In this document: one piece after another, positions 1 through 12,200 of the stretch
Numbering within the stretch: the stretch's first letter is position 1
How the letters are laid out: every line of letters begins with the position of its first letter
From: Ancylostoma caninum
Lineage: Eukaryota; Nematoda; Chromadorea; Rhabditida; Ancylostomatidae
Assembly: GCA_037903475.1 (NCBI GenBank)
Contig: JBAJFG010000375.1
Coordinates: 62,001-126,000 of the forward strand
Reading direction: 5' to 3'
Length of the DNA: 64,000 nt
Translations under genes and position numbers: made by a program
Notes under the pieces: generated by a model
What the model was told of the DNA's origin: nothing
The model's database searches: none
What the model saw: the letters and a program-made list of their open reading frames with translations, nothing else

Positions 1-169
1 AAAGTAAAAGTTGCAATCTTTTTGCTCGCTACTGTATGTATACCGGTCTTCATGCTAAATAAGCTGGCGATGTCCTATGCCAGAAAAAAAATCACCACAA
101 GCTCAAAATTTGAACGGTCTTTATGAAGAAATGCTTCAGCTATATTAACTCATTCCAAAGTGAACGTAC

Positions 170-3100
170 TTTGCTGTCTCCCAGATTCGCAACATATAAT
201 GCATCGTTCAGTAACAACACACATGTCACTGTCGTTCCATCTTTCCACACTGGTTTGCTGTGAACAAAATTATTTCCGTAAATAGATAACTACGAAAACA
301 AAAGTACTTTCATTAACTTACTGTTTTTTAGCTTCATTCAAAAATCTCTCATCGACACTTTTAAACGTTTCAGTGAAGACTCGTTTTAGCTGCTTTTCCA
401 TAGAAGTCAAATCGCTATCTACAAAACAGATGCAATAATAATGGGAAATGGCAAACGCTATCCGTAAAACACTGTCCTCGTTTCACCTACTGCCCTACAT
501 ACTTACACGAACTCAACTTTTTCTTCAGGGTTGAAGGGATGTGCTCCTCGCAGAACTTAGCAGCTCGAGCTCCAGCATGTCCATCGAAAATGGCGTAAAG
601 CGCGCATCGCTTACTGAACGAAAGTGGATGCACACAGTGGAATGAGGACACGCTATAGGGACTAACACAAACGACAGTTCAAGATCAAAAGTATTCATGA
701 GCAGGTGTGCATCTTGCATATCATCTCGTTGACCCCGTCGGCAACCAAGGACTGCGATCAGCTGGAGTGGCTCCAAACCTAAAAAAGATGGCGAAAGATG
801 AAAAAAAGAGATCTAATTCTAAGAAAATGATAGAAATCAAGCGAAAAAGCAACAGTGTGGGTTGAAAAACCGTAGCAGCATAGAACTGCTTGAAGAGGGT
901 TTCACCTTACTCTCATTTTCAGAATTGCAGCAATCAGAAAACGCTAATCGTTAGATTGAAAGCTTCGCAAAAGCGCTGGAAACACCATTTCTGTATGGAT
1001 AAGAGGCTTACAATTGTAGAAAGGTGATGAAGGTTCCAAAAATGGCGTAAGGCGATGGATCTCACGAAGAACACAAGATGAACTTTTACAAGTTCTACGA
1101 GTAATGTCGAACCCAGACTGAACAACACCTTCGAATATCTATGAAGGGTGCTACCACTGTTTCAACTGGAAAGGTGCTCATTAGAAATATAACTCATGAG
1201 AGACAATATTTAAAAAAGCTGCGACATTACAAATGAAGACTATGCATTAACGTAAGCAGCGATTTTTTTTTTCGGTAAAGCAGTAACGATGCTGAGGCAC
1301 ACGTTGGTTTGGTAACAATGACACGGATACTTCAGAATCTTGTTCATGCTTCTGCTAACAATTGAATGCTGATAGGAAAAGACGTAGTTGAATTCGTGAA
1401 GAGAGCAATCTCAGCAGCAAAGACTTGTGAATGGCAAGAAAACTCAATTACCATGAAGTTACGTGGGGAGAACACACATCACCACGTTTCAAAAGCAAGA
1501 AAGCAATCAGTAGACTAAATACAGCCACTTGCCTGAAACAGCCTCGCTCGGCTCTTCTTTCTTTGTTCCTCCATTTGTGATCTGAGCTTCCGGTTTCGCT
1601 TCTGATGCGGAACTAACAGGAGCTGCTGAAGTTTCGGCTTCATCGCCACTGTCGTACAATCCTGAACATGGGAAGTGTAGCGATCTTGCGAAAAAAAAAT
1701 TCGAAGGAATCATAAATCAGAAGAGAATCGCGTTGCTTATTCATTGCCAACCGAATCCTTGAGTCCGATTTTTGTTCTGAGAAGTCGTTAGCGAAGTATG
1801 TTACTACAAGCCATGCTCAACACAAGGCCTGGATGATTTGTGATTTTACATATTTGACTTTGAGTAGATGTATCTTTTGCATTTTTAGATCTTGGTGATC
1901 AGGGAAGTCACCTTTATGGTATGATTGAGCAAATGCACTTTGATTATCTTTATAACCGTTCTCTAAATAATCAGTGTTTACTTAACATATTAAAATTAAT
2001 TATTCCATTAATTCTTATTATCCTTTCAGATTCCGAAGAGAATCCAGGCCAGTGCTCAAAAACGGTCTTCGCCTAGGCTAATCGAACCATTTATACAACC
2101 CCTCGGACGCATGGTTGGATTAGATTAACCAGCTTGGGCGCATCATAGAGACTACCATAGGTGGAATAGTTGCGAGAACGGCTCCGTGAAAGTGAAGGTT
2201 GGCGAGAGAAATCGTAGAAGGCTAAGTGAAAGTCACACTCAACGCCATGGGCGTCGACCGCTCAGGTCGACCCGGGGGGGGGGGTAGGAGGGGGATTATC
2301 CTGAGCATTCGAACATGATTAAGAAACATGATTAAGTGGAGTGGTAGTGGCAGAGTAACAGTACTACTGGAAAATATTCGGAGATTGGAGCTGAAGGGAA
2401 AGTATAGATGAGAATAGACTGGAGAAAAAATGAATTTTTTTTTGAATTTTCAACGTTTATTTTCAGAAATATCCGGAACCCGACTGCAAAACTCTAATGT
2501 GAGAACAAGTAAGCACAACATAGTGACTTTAAAGGAAAATTCATTTCATGCATAGATTGCATATTGTTGTCAGAACTGCGTGCCAAATTTCTGAAAAAAT
2601 TCAGACGCGCAAAAGTAGGGCCCGCGCCGCGCCCCGTCTTGGGCGAAGTAGTGAACCTTTTCCAAATGTCAGGTTGCTAGGAAATAGAGGAAGATTTGCT
2701 CTTTCCAAAGATATCCAAGTTTCCCTGATTGCTTTTGAATCCACGTCGAAATTTTCCTACCAAGTAGGGCTATTTTCGAACTTTGAGTGGATTTTTCAGG
2801 ATTCATTGAAATCCTTTTCCGGATGTCAGGTTGCCAGCGTGTTCAGCTGACGATTCTGCGTCGATTGATACCTGGATGGAGGATGGAAGTTCGCTGGGAA
2901 GCTCGGAATGCCGGTTGGTGAGAACGCTATAACGGGCGTTCTCATTTGCCCTTGTCTGCGTCTCTTCCATCTCTGTACTTCCTCGTTTTGGCGATGAGAA
3001 TGCCCGTTATAGCGTTCTCACCAACCGGCATCCCGAGCTTCCCAGCGAACTTCCATCCTCCATCCACGTATCAATCGACGCAGAATCGTCAGCTGAACAC

Positions 3101-4976
3101 GCTGGCAACCTGACATCCGGAAAAGGATTTCAATGAATCCTGAAAAATCCACTCAAAGTTCGAAAATAGCCCTACTTGGTAGGAAAATTTTGACGTGGAT
3201 TCAAAAGCAATCAGGGAAACTTGGATATCTTTGGAAAGAGCAAATCTTCCTCTATTTCCTAGCAACCTGACATTTGAAAAAGGTTCACTACTTCGCCCAA
3301 GACAGGGCGCGGCGCGGGCCCTACTTTTGCGCGTCTGAATTTTTTCAGAAATTTGGCACGCAGTTCTGACAACAATATGCAATCTATGCATGAAGTGAAT
3401 TTTCCTTTAAAGTCACTATGTTGGGCTTATTTGTTCTCACATTAGAGTTTTGCAGTCGGTCTCCGGATATTTCTGAAAATAAATGTTGAAAATTCAAAAA
3501 AATTCATTTTTTCTCGGGTCGGTTCTCATTCATAAATTCCCTTCAGCTCCAATATCCGAATTTTTTCCAATAGTACTGTTACTCTGCCACTACCACTTAA
3601 TCATGTTTCCTCAACACTTCTCCAGTTTTTAGAAAAAGCCTGCAATTACAACATTTAATGCGTTTATCTGGTCTTCCTTTGCAATAACTATGATAAGTGA
3701 ACTATTTCTCCCATAGCGGGGGGGGGCTTCGCCCCCCCCCCCTCCCAGAGTGATGATTCCTCCCAGGGTCGACCAAAAAGCGAAGGTTGGGTGAGACTCA
3801 TTCTCAGGGTATTCCACCTATGGAGACTACCCAGGGTAAACGTGTTGACGTCCATGTTAACGATGGATAAGTTTGAAGCTTTGAAAAAATTTTTTCCTGG
3901 GTAGTGTTCGAAAGAAACTTAATGACAGTATGGCGCTATTTATGGTTGATGAGCGTCAAATTCGACGCGGTGATATACAATGCAGAATGGAGAGGAGAAG
4001 AAAATTCTTGGCAGGAAGCGGGTGCTCCTGGTTTTGCCGTCGCGATGGCCGCGCGAACAAAACTGCGTTTCGATCTTCGTCGCATGGAGATATCGCGAAG
4101 ACTTCGTGAAATTTCGGGCCGACGCGTCAAATTTGACGCGCATCAACCATGAATAGCGCCTACGGGGGAGGGGACACCTGATCCGACCGTAGCCAGGGTC
4201 CTGCGCATCAAAGTCCTTTAAAGTAACTGACCAACTGACCAATACATCACAAATATGCATTAATTTCACAATTTTTACTTCAATTTTCTCATGAACAGAT
4301 TTGTACGTAATTTACTCCGCTACCTATTTCACTTGCGTTGCATCTTTACCACGTAGCTGTTCAGGGTACGGTCGGAGCAGATGTCCCCCGGAGTGTCATT
4401 AAGTTTCTGTCCCCCCCCCCCCAGGACTGTCATTAAGTTTCTGTGTAGTATCCGTCACATAGTATGCGGGGCAAGCATTTTAACACCCCTTACTCTACCC
4501 ACCGCTAACACTGGAGTCAACACGCACAACACGCACTCAGTGATGCATCTAGGCCCCGGAGCACGGGAAAGGGGAGGAGTTTCCGAATACATAGCAGTGA
4601 TAAAAGTCGACGGCTTTATCCATATATTCTTAAAGATTTCGAAGAAGCAGTGACAAGAAAACCCGGAAGTCGTAGGCTTGGATATAGAGTTCCTAGAAGG
4701 CCGCAAAAGGGGTAGTAGAGCCGGCAAATGATCAAATAAGCACCACCATCCGGCACTATCTCACTTTTTTTGCCCCAAAATTTTGAAATCAAAAAATTCT
4801 CTGAAACTGCGTCTATTTCTGGTTTGCTTCTCAGAATTATTCTTTGAGAGGACTGTTCCCCCAAATACTAGTGAATACCCACCTCCGGTGGCTTTCTTTG
4901 CAGGCGGTTTCTCCTCATCATCATCGTCATACAAGGAGAGAGCTCCAGATTTGCGTTTCGCTGGTGCCTCAGGCAT
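170..4976 (-). CDS. ILKAP: ILKAP-type PP2C protein phosphatase, 5' part (six exons; gene runs off the left edge)
   Basis: PPM-family serine/threonine phosphatase. Exons on the minus strand: 4976-4883, 1661-1533, 778-667, 613-507, 418-322, 257-170. All five junctions keep the frame. The N-terminus is charged and low-complexity (a DDDDEEKPPAKK run, then Ser/Ala/Glu/Lys-rich), as in ILKAP. It is followed by PP2C motifs: RDDMQDAH (exon 3), FDGHAG (exon 4, metal-binding Asp), WKDGTT and ANLGDSK (exon 6). Exon 5 holds the helix KRVFTETFKSVDERFL. The start is the ATG at 4976, 2 nt after a trans-splice-like acceptor. Intron 2 (1532-779) appears to use a GC donor (G|GCAAGT); the nearby GT at 1528-1527 would break the frame. 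Intron 1 (4882-1662) holds a large foldback element. The C-terminal half of the catalytic domain lies left of the window, and I could not place the next exon in 1-169. Family identity is secure; ILKAP rather than another PPM member rests on the acidic N-terminus and the GDSK region. Confidence 0.88.
2156..3822. mobile_element. 1.67-kb foldback (inverted-repeat) transposon with 8-bp target duplication
   Basis: The termini are CATAGGTGGAATA and its complement TATTCCACCTATG, flanked by the direct 8-bp repeat GAGACTAC at 2148-2155 and 3823-3830. Inside, about 2322-2945 and 2995-3612 form two near-identical inverted arms around a 50-bp centre near 2970. The matching 100-aa ORFs in the arms are a by-product of the palindrome and encode no known protein. 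Long G and C runs sit next to the outer ends (2275-2283 and 3718-3743). An 8-bp duplication fits hAT-type transposases, which would act in trans because no transposase is encoded. The element lies in intron 1 of the ILKAP-type gene. Confidence 0.85.
3932..4160. mobile_element. MITE, 229 bp, long inverted termini
   Basis: The left end GGCGCTATTTATGGTTGATG matches the complement of the right end, which carries one change (ATTCATGG). The complementarity continues through GCGTCAAATT-type sequence for about 35 bp per arm. It is inside intron 1 of the ILKAP-type gene. Terminal TA dinucleotides suggest a Tc1/mariner-like target, but the boundary is uncertain by a base. Confidence 0.8.
4395..4444. 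repeat. Short direct repeat separated by a C tract
   Basis: Two exact copies of GTCATTAAGTTTCTGT at 4395-4410 and 4429-4444, separated by a run of C. No function is evident. Confidence 0.7.
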
Positions 4977-4990
4977 TTCTAAACATAGGC
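4977..4990 (-). promoter_or_regulatory. Probable spliced-leader trans-splice acceptor of the ILKAP-type gene
   Basis: On the minus strand the start codon is preceded by CCTATGTTTAG then AA. This is a good nematode 3' splice site with no in-frame upstream exon needed, which suggests SL addition to this mRNA. Confidence 0.5.
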
Positions 4991-6870
4991 CGATAAAAAA
5001 GTCAAAGATGGAAACTCAGAATTCTAGAGCAGCTTATAAGTACAACTCTATTGGGTTAAAAATACAGTCAATAAGCTATTCGCTGAACACTTCGCCTCTA
5101 GACTCACTTTTATTTAAATGAATTTGAACGCCTCAGGAAATCTGAGATTTGCGCGTGTGGTTAAATGCGTCGACTGCAAAATTTTACAAAATTGCACGAC
5201 GCAGAACTGCGGAAAGTTGGAACTTGCACGCATCGATTTTGTCACTTTCATTTTTCTAGGCTGTGCCGTCGCTGCATCCACTCCTTCATACTGTGAGTGT
5301 ATTCCCTGCTGTACAGAAGTGCTCCACTCTCTTGCTCCTTGCTCAGATCCTTGGTATCTTGGGTGAATTCCCTATTTTTTCCTGGCTGAGCGTTGTGGTT
5401 TAGTGCGCTCAGATTATTTTGCTGCAAGAAGTGTTGTACCTGCTACATTGCAGACTATGTGAATTAATTTTATTTCTACGCTCCCTGGGACTCTTGCAGA
5501 TGAGACAAGCAGCTCTGCACTGCTTCAGACCTTCATAAACCAAACAAAAATGGTGATCGATAATTTTCCGAACCATGAATGATCGACGAGAACTCTCTGC
5601 GCAGGTTTCATTGGAACGGTACAAGTCGATCATAATAGATGGTAGCCTAATGAGAACTTTACTGAAAGTTTTCTACGATGTGGAGGACTGACTTTTTTGC
5701 CTAGTAACAATGTGAAAACCTTGTGGTAGTGCGACTATTCCCATTTTCGTTCATCTTCAAACCTTGGCATATCTTGCTTTCGTCGAACAATCACACCTTT
5801 GACGATGATGGTTTCAGTAGGGGTTGGGTTGGTAAGTTGGGTCAATGAAGTTCCGCCAAGACAACATAACAAGATGAAAGCACTGTATATAATTTTTTAG
5901 CGCGAAAATTAATTTTCAATGTTGAGCGATGGCTCTGAAAGCGTTGTGTTAGCCTGAGTAAAACATCGGAAACAATTCTCTTGATAAGTGCAGGAAAAGT
6001 GCAGTTTATTGCAACAACCAATCGATTCGATCGATGTAATATGCACTCCACATCAGATATGTTCGCATACGCCCTTTGGCGGGAGGCGGCACTTAGTTAC
6101 CCGAGATGTTAGGTGCAGCCGCAGCGAGGCCTGCTGCATAGACCGATCATAGGAAATATCTCTGCGTTAAGAACTATCTTTTAGCTCTCAGAAAACTCTA
6201 AGTCCTTCCCATTACATGAGAATTTATGGAATCAAAGATTCAGGGAGGATAATGAATTCTAAAAAGATTTATCACCGAAAGTAGTCAAAAGTAAGGGCAA
6301 GGTTCTTCAAAACATTTTTTTGAAGAAAAAAGAAGTAAACAGGTGAGAAAAGTGGCCAAGAACGATTTTATTACTTCATTATGACAATCACTACCAAAAT
6401 TAGAGCATTGCATTGATGTCTTAGTGCCGACAGTGACTGCGAAGCTCGCCCGCTTCCCTTCGTGCCAGATGCCACGGGTAACTAAGGACCCGCACCCCCC
6501 TTTGGCTTCTAAGAATTCAATGAAACCAAAGTGAATTCACTTTAGGGATCATAGATGGGGGCTGGGGTGTTTTCAGAATTATCGCTACAAGATCAAAAAC
6601 TGCTAGCGTGGTTCTTGTCCTTAGTGACACGCTTTCTTTCGAGCAATTTCCCAGATCTGATGGGACACCTCAATGTTGCCCTTCTAAGTGTAGAAGTTAC
6701 TGAACAGTGCTATTTTGCTGCATCAAGCAAAACTCTTCCCGTCTTTTCGCTTCCAGTATCGCCTTTGTTTTGAAACAGACGATCTGATATCGCGTGGAAA
6801 CCCATCATCTCATAGTATTTCCCCGTTCTCTCGTGAACTTTTCATAGCCTTACAACAGCATGCAAATTCC
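4991..6870. promoter_or_regulatory. Divergent intergenic region between the ILKAP-type gene and sdhd-1
   Basis: About 1.9 kb separates two head-to-head start codons, so it must hold both promoters. I see no convincing coding exon. It contains the MITE-like element at 6072-6507 and otherwise AT-rich unique sequence. No individual promoter element could be assigned. Confidence 0.4.
6072..6507. mobile_element. Diverged MITE-like inverted repeat
   Basis: The left end (near 6072-6105, containing CTTAGTTACCCG) and the right end (near 6474-6507, containing CGGGTAACTAAGG then CCCCCCTTTGG) are complementary with several mismatches. The element sits in the shared upstream region of two host genes. No target duplication could be fixed. 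Confidence 0.55.
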
Positions 6871-6883
6871 CTGCTTTTCAGTA
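6870..6883 (+). promoter_or_regulatory. Probable SL trans-splice acceptor of sdhd-1
   Basis: CTGCTTTTCAG lies 2 nt before the chosen start ATG at 6884. This matches the nematode 3' splice consensus and decides the start over an in-frame ATG at 6860, which would be removed by trans-splicing. Confidence 0.55.
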
Positions 6884-8944
6884 ATGTCCGTCCCTCTGCG
6901 CAGCGTCGTCCGTGTTCACAGGGCGCTCCTCGCCGCCCGTCAGATGCCTCGGCTCTGCACTCCAGTGACGACAAGCGCAATCCGTGCGGCCTCTACTCTC
7001 GACGATGGGGCAAACAAGACCCATGACCACTCCCTTCATTTCAAGGTGAGACTTTTGATCTTTGTTATCGCCATTGAAAGGAAAAGCTTGTCAACTTTAT
7101 GGGCAGGAATGCTGAACTGTTTGGTGAAGCAGATAACACACTAGTGAGGTTTGGCGTGGGGACGACGCCCTTTCGCTGCGCACTACCACTAGTCTAATTG
7201 ACGTGTGGGGTGTACTCAGAATCTGAGTTTTGTGCTGTGGGATAGGAATGAAGCAGAAATCTCCATTAGGTGGATTAGGTCAATTTTAGCTGCAGCTAGG
7301 AACAGTTCACACGCTGATCACTTTTAATTGAACCTGTTTATATGTGAGAGCTCTTGATATTTTTTTTGACGAATGGTTTCAAACCGCACAGGATTCGCGG
7401 GATATTATGATGCAAATGCAACACTAGTCTCATTTAAAAGTACTAAGGCAACGGCAGTTGTAGATATGCCTTGAACCAAGGCCATCGGATTGAGAGGAGT
7501 GGTTAGTTTTGACAGGAAAATGTATGGGAAGCCGGTTTCAAGCAGTCACATTTGCTGGGAAATACTTTGTAAAATAGTTGAAAAATGCAGTTTTTTTTTG
7601 TTTCTTCGAGGGCTCTGAGGTCGAAAAAGTAGAAACCACCAATGCAAAGACAGCCACAGAGATGCCTTAAAGGAATGCCGTTGGATCCAGGAGTAACTGT
7701 TAGTTTCAGAAAGGAAAGTTATGAAAATGTTTTTTATAGTGTATCACACGTTTTTTATAGCATATCTGATTAGGAATTACCTAGTGAAGCGGTGCGAGCA
7801 TGCATTTTTTCGTTTATTTGAGGAATATGAGGTCGCAAGCGTAGATGGTGCCAAAGGTGGAGGAACTGAAACGATAGCTTCACGGAGAAACCGGCTTCTG
7901 CCTTGTGTCGAGATGTAGCTTAGTGTTACACTTTCGATGGTATTCTCGCTCACATGCGCTGCTATATTTGGTGTATGTATACAGCGTTGCTATCTAGTAT
8001 ATTAATGCTGTTTTATCCCTTAAATTCGAACCTATGAATTTGAGTTGTGAACGTTTTTGAGAGTTTGCTAAGGTTAGGACAAATTAATTGTATTGCTTGC
8101 ATTCATGTTATTGATTGTACCATTCAACTGCCTTTTTTTTCAAAATAGTGTTACTGACTACTATTTATCATATTTTCCCATCTTCAGCTTGAGCGCTACT
8201 TCGCAGCTGCCATGGTTCCACTGATCCCAGCTGCCTACTTCGTCCATGGCCCAGTCATGGATGCCGTTCTCACAGTGGCCCTTACTCTGCACATCCACTG
8301 GTTCGATTTTCATTTCCTTCAACTTTATTCGATAAATTACCACAATTACGAAACCTTCTTCTATTCTTCCACTTCAGGGGAGTGCAGGGTGTCATTCAAG
8401 ACTATGCGCGTCCGTTCGTTATTGGTGAGACCATGGCGAAGGCGGCTCGCGCCGGAGTCTACCTCATCACCGCTGCACTGCTGGCTGGTGAGCTTTCTCC
8501 CCATTTTGTTTCGTGTTATGATTTTTCTTGGAAGAATGATGAATTCTGCTTCCTTCCAGTTACCAGGTAAGGCCGAAATACTTCTTAAGCTCTGCATCTG
8601 GCCTAGTGTTCGTTTTAGGATGAGGCAAATATCTTGGTTTGTTCCTGTACAGTCAAGGGTTCTTTGTATCTTTTTGCTTGCTGATTCTTTTCACATTTTC
8701 GCTTTACATCGTATAAAGAATAGAGAAGTTTTGGCGAGAATCACTGAGCCCTAATTTCATCTGTTTTTCTTTTGGTAACTCTTCTTCAGTTACTTTCTAT
8801 AGTGTCTTTCATATCACATCTCTTATTTTAACATTGTGTCTATTTCACTAAAACAATTCATCCCCGAGATTTTCAGGCATTCTGCACTTCAACACCAACG
8901 ACGTTGGACTTACGAAGGCTTTCGAACTTGTTTTCTCTCTGTAA
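6884..8944 (+). CDS. sdhd-1: Succinate dehydrogenase cytochrome b small subunit (complex II, mitochondrial)
   Basis: Membrane anchor subunit of complex II, which binds heme b and passes electrons from succinate oxidation to quinone in the mitochondrial inner membrane. Exons: 6884-7045, 8188-8300, 8378-8487, 8877-8944. All junctions are GT-AG and in phase, giving 150 residues (human SDHD is about 159). The N-terminal ~50 residues are Arg/Ala/Ser-rich, as in a mitochondrial presequence. Three hydrophobic segments follow. LTLHIHWG carries the conserved heme-ligand histidine, and the DYARP segment carries the Asp-Tyr pair of the quinone site. The C-terminus ([16 protein letters not shown]) is the conserved family end. 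A poly(A) signal AATAAA lies at 9097-9102. The ZCCHC4-like start is 280 bp downstream, consistent with a two-gene operon. Parasitic nematodes can use alternative small subunits for rhodoquinone-linked fumarate reduction; the sequence does not say which role this one has. Confidence 0.93.
7440..7850 (+). repeat. Degenerate tandem duplication in sdhd-1 intron 1
   Basis: Two related units of about 200 bp start near 7455 and 7655. They share a GATATGCCTTGAA / GAGATGCCTTAAAGG block, a GGTTAGTTTTGAC / TGTTAGTTTCAGA block and an ATGAGGTCG-like block. The rest of the 1.1-kb intron (7046-8187) is unremarkable. Confidence 0.45.
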
Positions 8945-9096
8945 TTCCGCTACTGATGCTTATAAGCTAGTGATCTTCCGGTTTCCGTGTTGGTGTATAG
9001 TTTACGACTGTGTTTGTCTATCCCTGTGGACGCATATTTTAGGATGGTTTCGACCAATAGATTTATAGAGTTACTGGTAGTCTTCTTGAAGTATTT

Positions 9097-9102
9097 AATA
9101 AA
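9097..9102 (+). terminator. Poly(A) signal of sdhd-1
   Basis: AATAAA, 150 bp after the sdhd-1 stop and about 125 bp before the next gene's start. This is the usual spacing of nematode operon junctions. Confidence 0.6.
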
Positions 9103-9210
9103 TATTGTTGGCTCTGGTACTTTGTGTTCAGTCCTGCAGGCATAAAATTTTATGTTTAATATCTAAGAACTGTAGCAAATTCAAGCTGTTGGGTGACACC
9201 CGGTTCAAAA

Positions 9211-9224
9211 TTAACGTTTTAGCC
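9211..9224 (+). promoter_or_regulatory. Probable SL2-type trans-splice acceptor of the ZCCHC4-like gene
   Basis: TTAACGTTTTAG then CC precedes the start ATG at 9225. It lies about 120 bp after the upstream poly(A) signal, which fits downstream-gene processing in an operon. Confidence 0.5.
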
Positions 9225-12200
9225 ATGTCGAAGAAGAAATCGAAAACGCAGAAGAAGAAGTTCTTTTCAAATCCCAAAAATAAGAACAAAGTGTTCAAGA
9301 AGAAAGAAAAACCAGCAATTGTAGCCAAAGTGGATTCGCTTTTGCGTAAACGGGGCGCATTTCAAGTACTCGTGCCATCGGGATGCGAGTCTATTCCGCA
9401 CTGCTCACATGGTCAGTTGTTTTGCTTTATCTCGATTGCGCTTTGGTTTTCGCTTTCGCTGTGAATGAACAGGTTCGAAGCATATTTCTATGGGGAAGCG
9501 TTTGGTATTTTTCCCTTTATCCATGGAAAATGGATTGATTTCTATCCAGACAGATCTGTTAAGTGAGACACACTACTAAATTAAATGAATGGACATTAAT
9601 TCAGGGTAGCGGTTTCAAATTTTAGTAAAAGTGAAGGAAGCTGAAAAAACAAGGCACAGTCGTGGTCATTTTCGAACTTATTTCTAAAGCTGTTTTGCCA
9701 TACAGGTGGCTCTATGTTCATAGATCAATTTTCATTGTTTTTATTTTATTTTTTTATTCCTTTTGGCTAACTAACAGTGAGTATCCTTTTACAGGTAATT
9801 TTGTTTTTTTTTTTTTTTGCTCAGACTATCCCTTCCAGTGAAAATCTCTTACCGTAAAGCAGTCAAGAACAAAAAGTAAGGGCAGAGGTCAAGGGAATTT
9901 TCATGCCTTAGATTTTGAGCGTTTTATAAGGTGAGTGATTCCCCTGATTGTCATCACAGTGGCATAGGAAAAACCAGCGCTTCCAAGATAACAAGACGAC
10001 CCGGGATTTCCCTTCACCTTCGGTGTTTCTTTCGAGTTCTGAGGAGAACGAATTGTTGTTGCCAACTGATTTGGTTGACAGTCACACCTTTTCTGATATG
10101 ATAAGCCTTTCCTCACTTTTTTGCAACTTAGTTTGTGCTTCTCATGTTCCTATCCTAGCGTACATGTGCTTGCTAAATAACATGAATGATTTAGTTTTTG
10201 CGAAATCGCAACTTTTATCACAGTTTCTCTGTTCGTATCGTTCGACAACGTTTTCGTCAGTTTTAGAAATTGGGCAGTTACTCTAGATAGGAGAAAGTAG
10301 ATTCAGATTATGTGCAGCCATGGCTTGATTTGCGAAGTTTAATTGACATATGTGAAGCTTTTGCAGCATTCTGCACAAGTAGTCACTTTTGCTCGTTCGT
10401 ACAAGCTATCTTTTTGCGAGTATTCGCGCTGAGCTCTCGGTGTTGGACAGGCTATTCATGACCAATTGCTTTGAAATGCAGTGAAAATTTGAGTGAAACG
10501 GCTTATGATTTGCTTACTTCTCTCCTATCATCGTGTCTCTTGGTTGTGAACTGTAAAATCCTATAGAGATTGATATAGGAATTGTTCAAAGTGAATGAAA
10601 ACGAAAATATGGCAGGAAGAAAGAAAGTAGACTTTGCAAATCAGCTGCATTAGGTTACCTATTCCCTTCGTTTCATAACGGTACTCTTAAATCCTGGTAG
10701 CAAACGTTATAGCACGCGCTTTTCCTATAGTTTGCTTGCCCCAACAAATATTGCTGTTCAGGTCCATGTTTACTTTTTGGCGAGAGGGAAAATGGTGAGA
10801 TTAAGTCGCGATTCTTCGCGTGTGCTATCTACAGGTATGTCAATACATTCCTTTTCATTTTATCCTCTGTGACTTTTTCGGAGTTCATAGTTAACAAACT
10901 CAATCTTTAAGATCGGACCCAACTGCCTGCACATACAAAGCGGAGTTGGACGAAAACAATAGCATCGTTAAAGTTGACGGAGAACCTCATCAGTCAAGTT
11001 CATTGAAGACTAACGGGAAGATTGACAACAAAAAGAAGCCTATCGGTTATGGCTGCATACCGAAGAAGTACGTCGAGGTTTTAGTCTCTCATACAGTCAT
11101 TGTCATCTTTTTGTTTTTGGCGACATGATTCACCTATAATGCGTCCTTCCATTGATCTCCATATGGTCAGAAGCGGGCGCTATTAAGGTCTCTTTTTTAG
11201 CAGACTTGAAATTTTTACTTCAAGCACGAAGTGGAATTCGAGGTATACCTTTGTTTACCCAGTGCTAAAGCTGTCTTTTTGTCTCAGTTTCCCATGCGTC
11301 TGTGGTTTCCCAATGGGATATTGTGATTTCTTCTTTGGTTTACAATATTGGACTAGTGAATTTGAGGGTGTAGCGTTGCCTATGCTGAATAGTAGCACTT
11401 GTCTGCCACGCGGGACTTGTATTAACTTGTAAGGGCACACTTGTCCGCTAAGGTTTATTTCAACCGATCCCCCTATGGCGGGGGATACATCCTTATATAC
11501 CACACTCATGAGTCATGAATCTCTTGATGAAAAACAAGATAACCGATTAAATATAACAACATAACAAAGCTAGAGTAGCATCATGATTCTATCTACATAG
11601 TCGATTTCGTCGACTTGTCGACACTCCCGCCCACCGTAGATCTTCATCCATTCAGCTGCCTCCTGAGGTCCTCGATCCGGCGTCGTAGCGTGTTCCTTGC
11701 GTCCGGCACATTGCAAAGGGCGCGATGGTGGCCTCCATCATCCGGCATTAAATCCTCAACTATGGTGCCTCGAATTCTTTCGCAGTACCAGCATCGTCTC
11801 GGTTTGAACTTGCACTTGTCAGGTGGGCAGTGGTCGAGACAATGTTTGCAGAGTCCTCCATGGCGTACGATATTGTACCGCTCATCGCCGTCTGTCACTT
11901 CTGGGCAAGAATCGGAATAATGTTGTCCAACTCTTCTGCAAAAGGCGCATTCCACAGAGCTGTCAACGCCTCGTGAGGATTCTCCAATTTTCCGGAATGG
12001 GAAATTTCGGAGGACATGTTCCATCTGCAGTAGATCTTCGCGCCATCTTCTGCGTCTCCACGTTTCGTCGTTTATCTCTTCGTTGTTGTCGTGCGCATCG
12101 TCCTCATCGCTCGAAATGTTTTCTAAGACGAGATCGTGGTCTTCGTCCATCGACTCGTCTTCGCTATATGTTTTCACTTCGTCGATCATTTGCTCGAAGT

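Noticed and set aside
1..100. Possible seventh exon of the phosphatase after GGCATAG on the minus strand
   Set aside because: It stays open in phase, but the encoded residues do not resemble the expected PP2C segment after GDSK.
2548..3391. Two matching 100-codon frames, one per strand
   Set aside because: They are the two arms of a foldback element; the match reflects the palindrome, not a gene pair.
8212..8754. 180-codon plus-strand open frame
   Set aside because: It begins inside sdhd-1 exon 2 and reads through the next introns; only the exon part matches the family.
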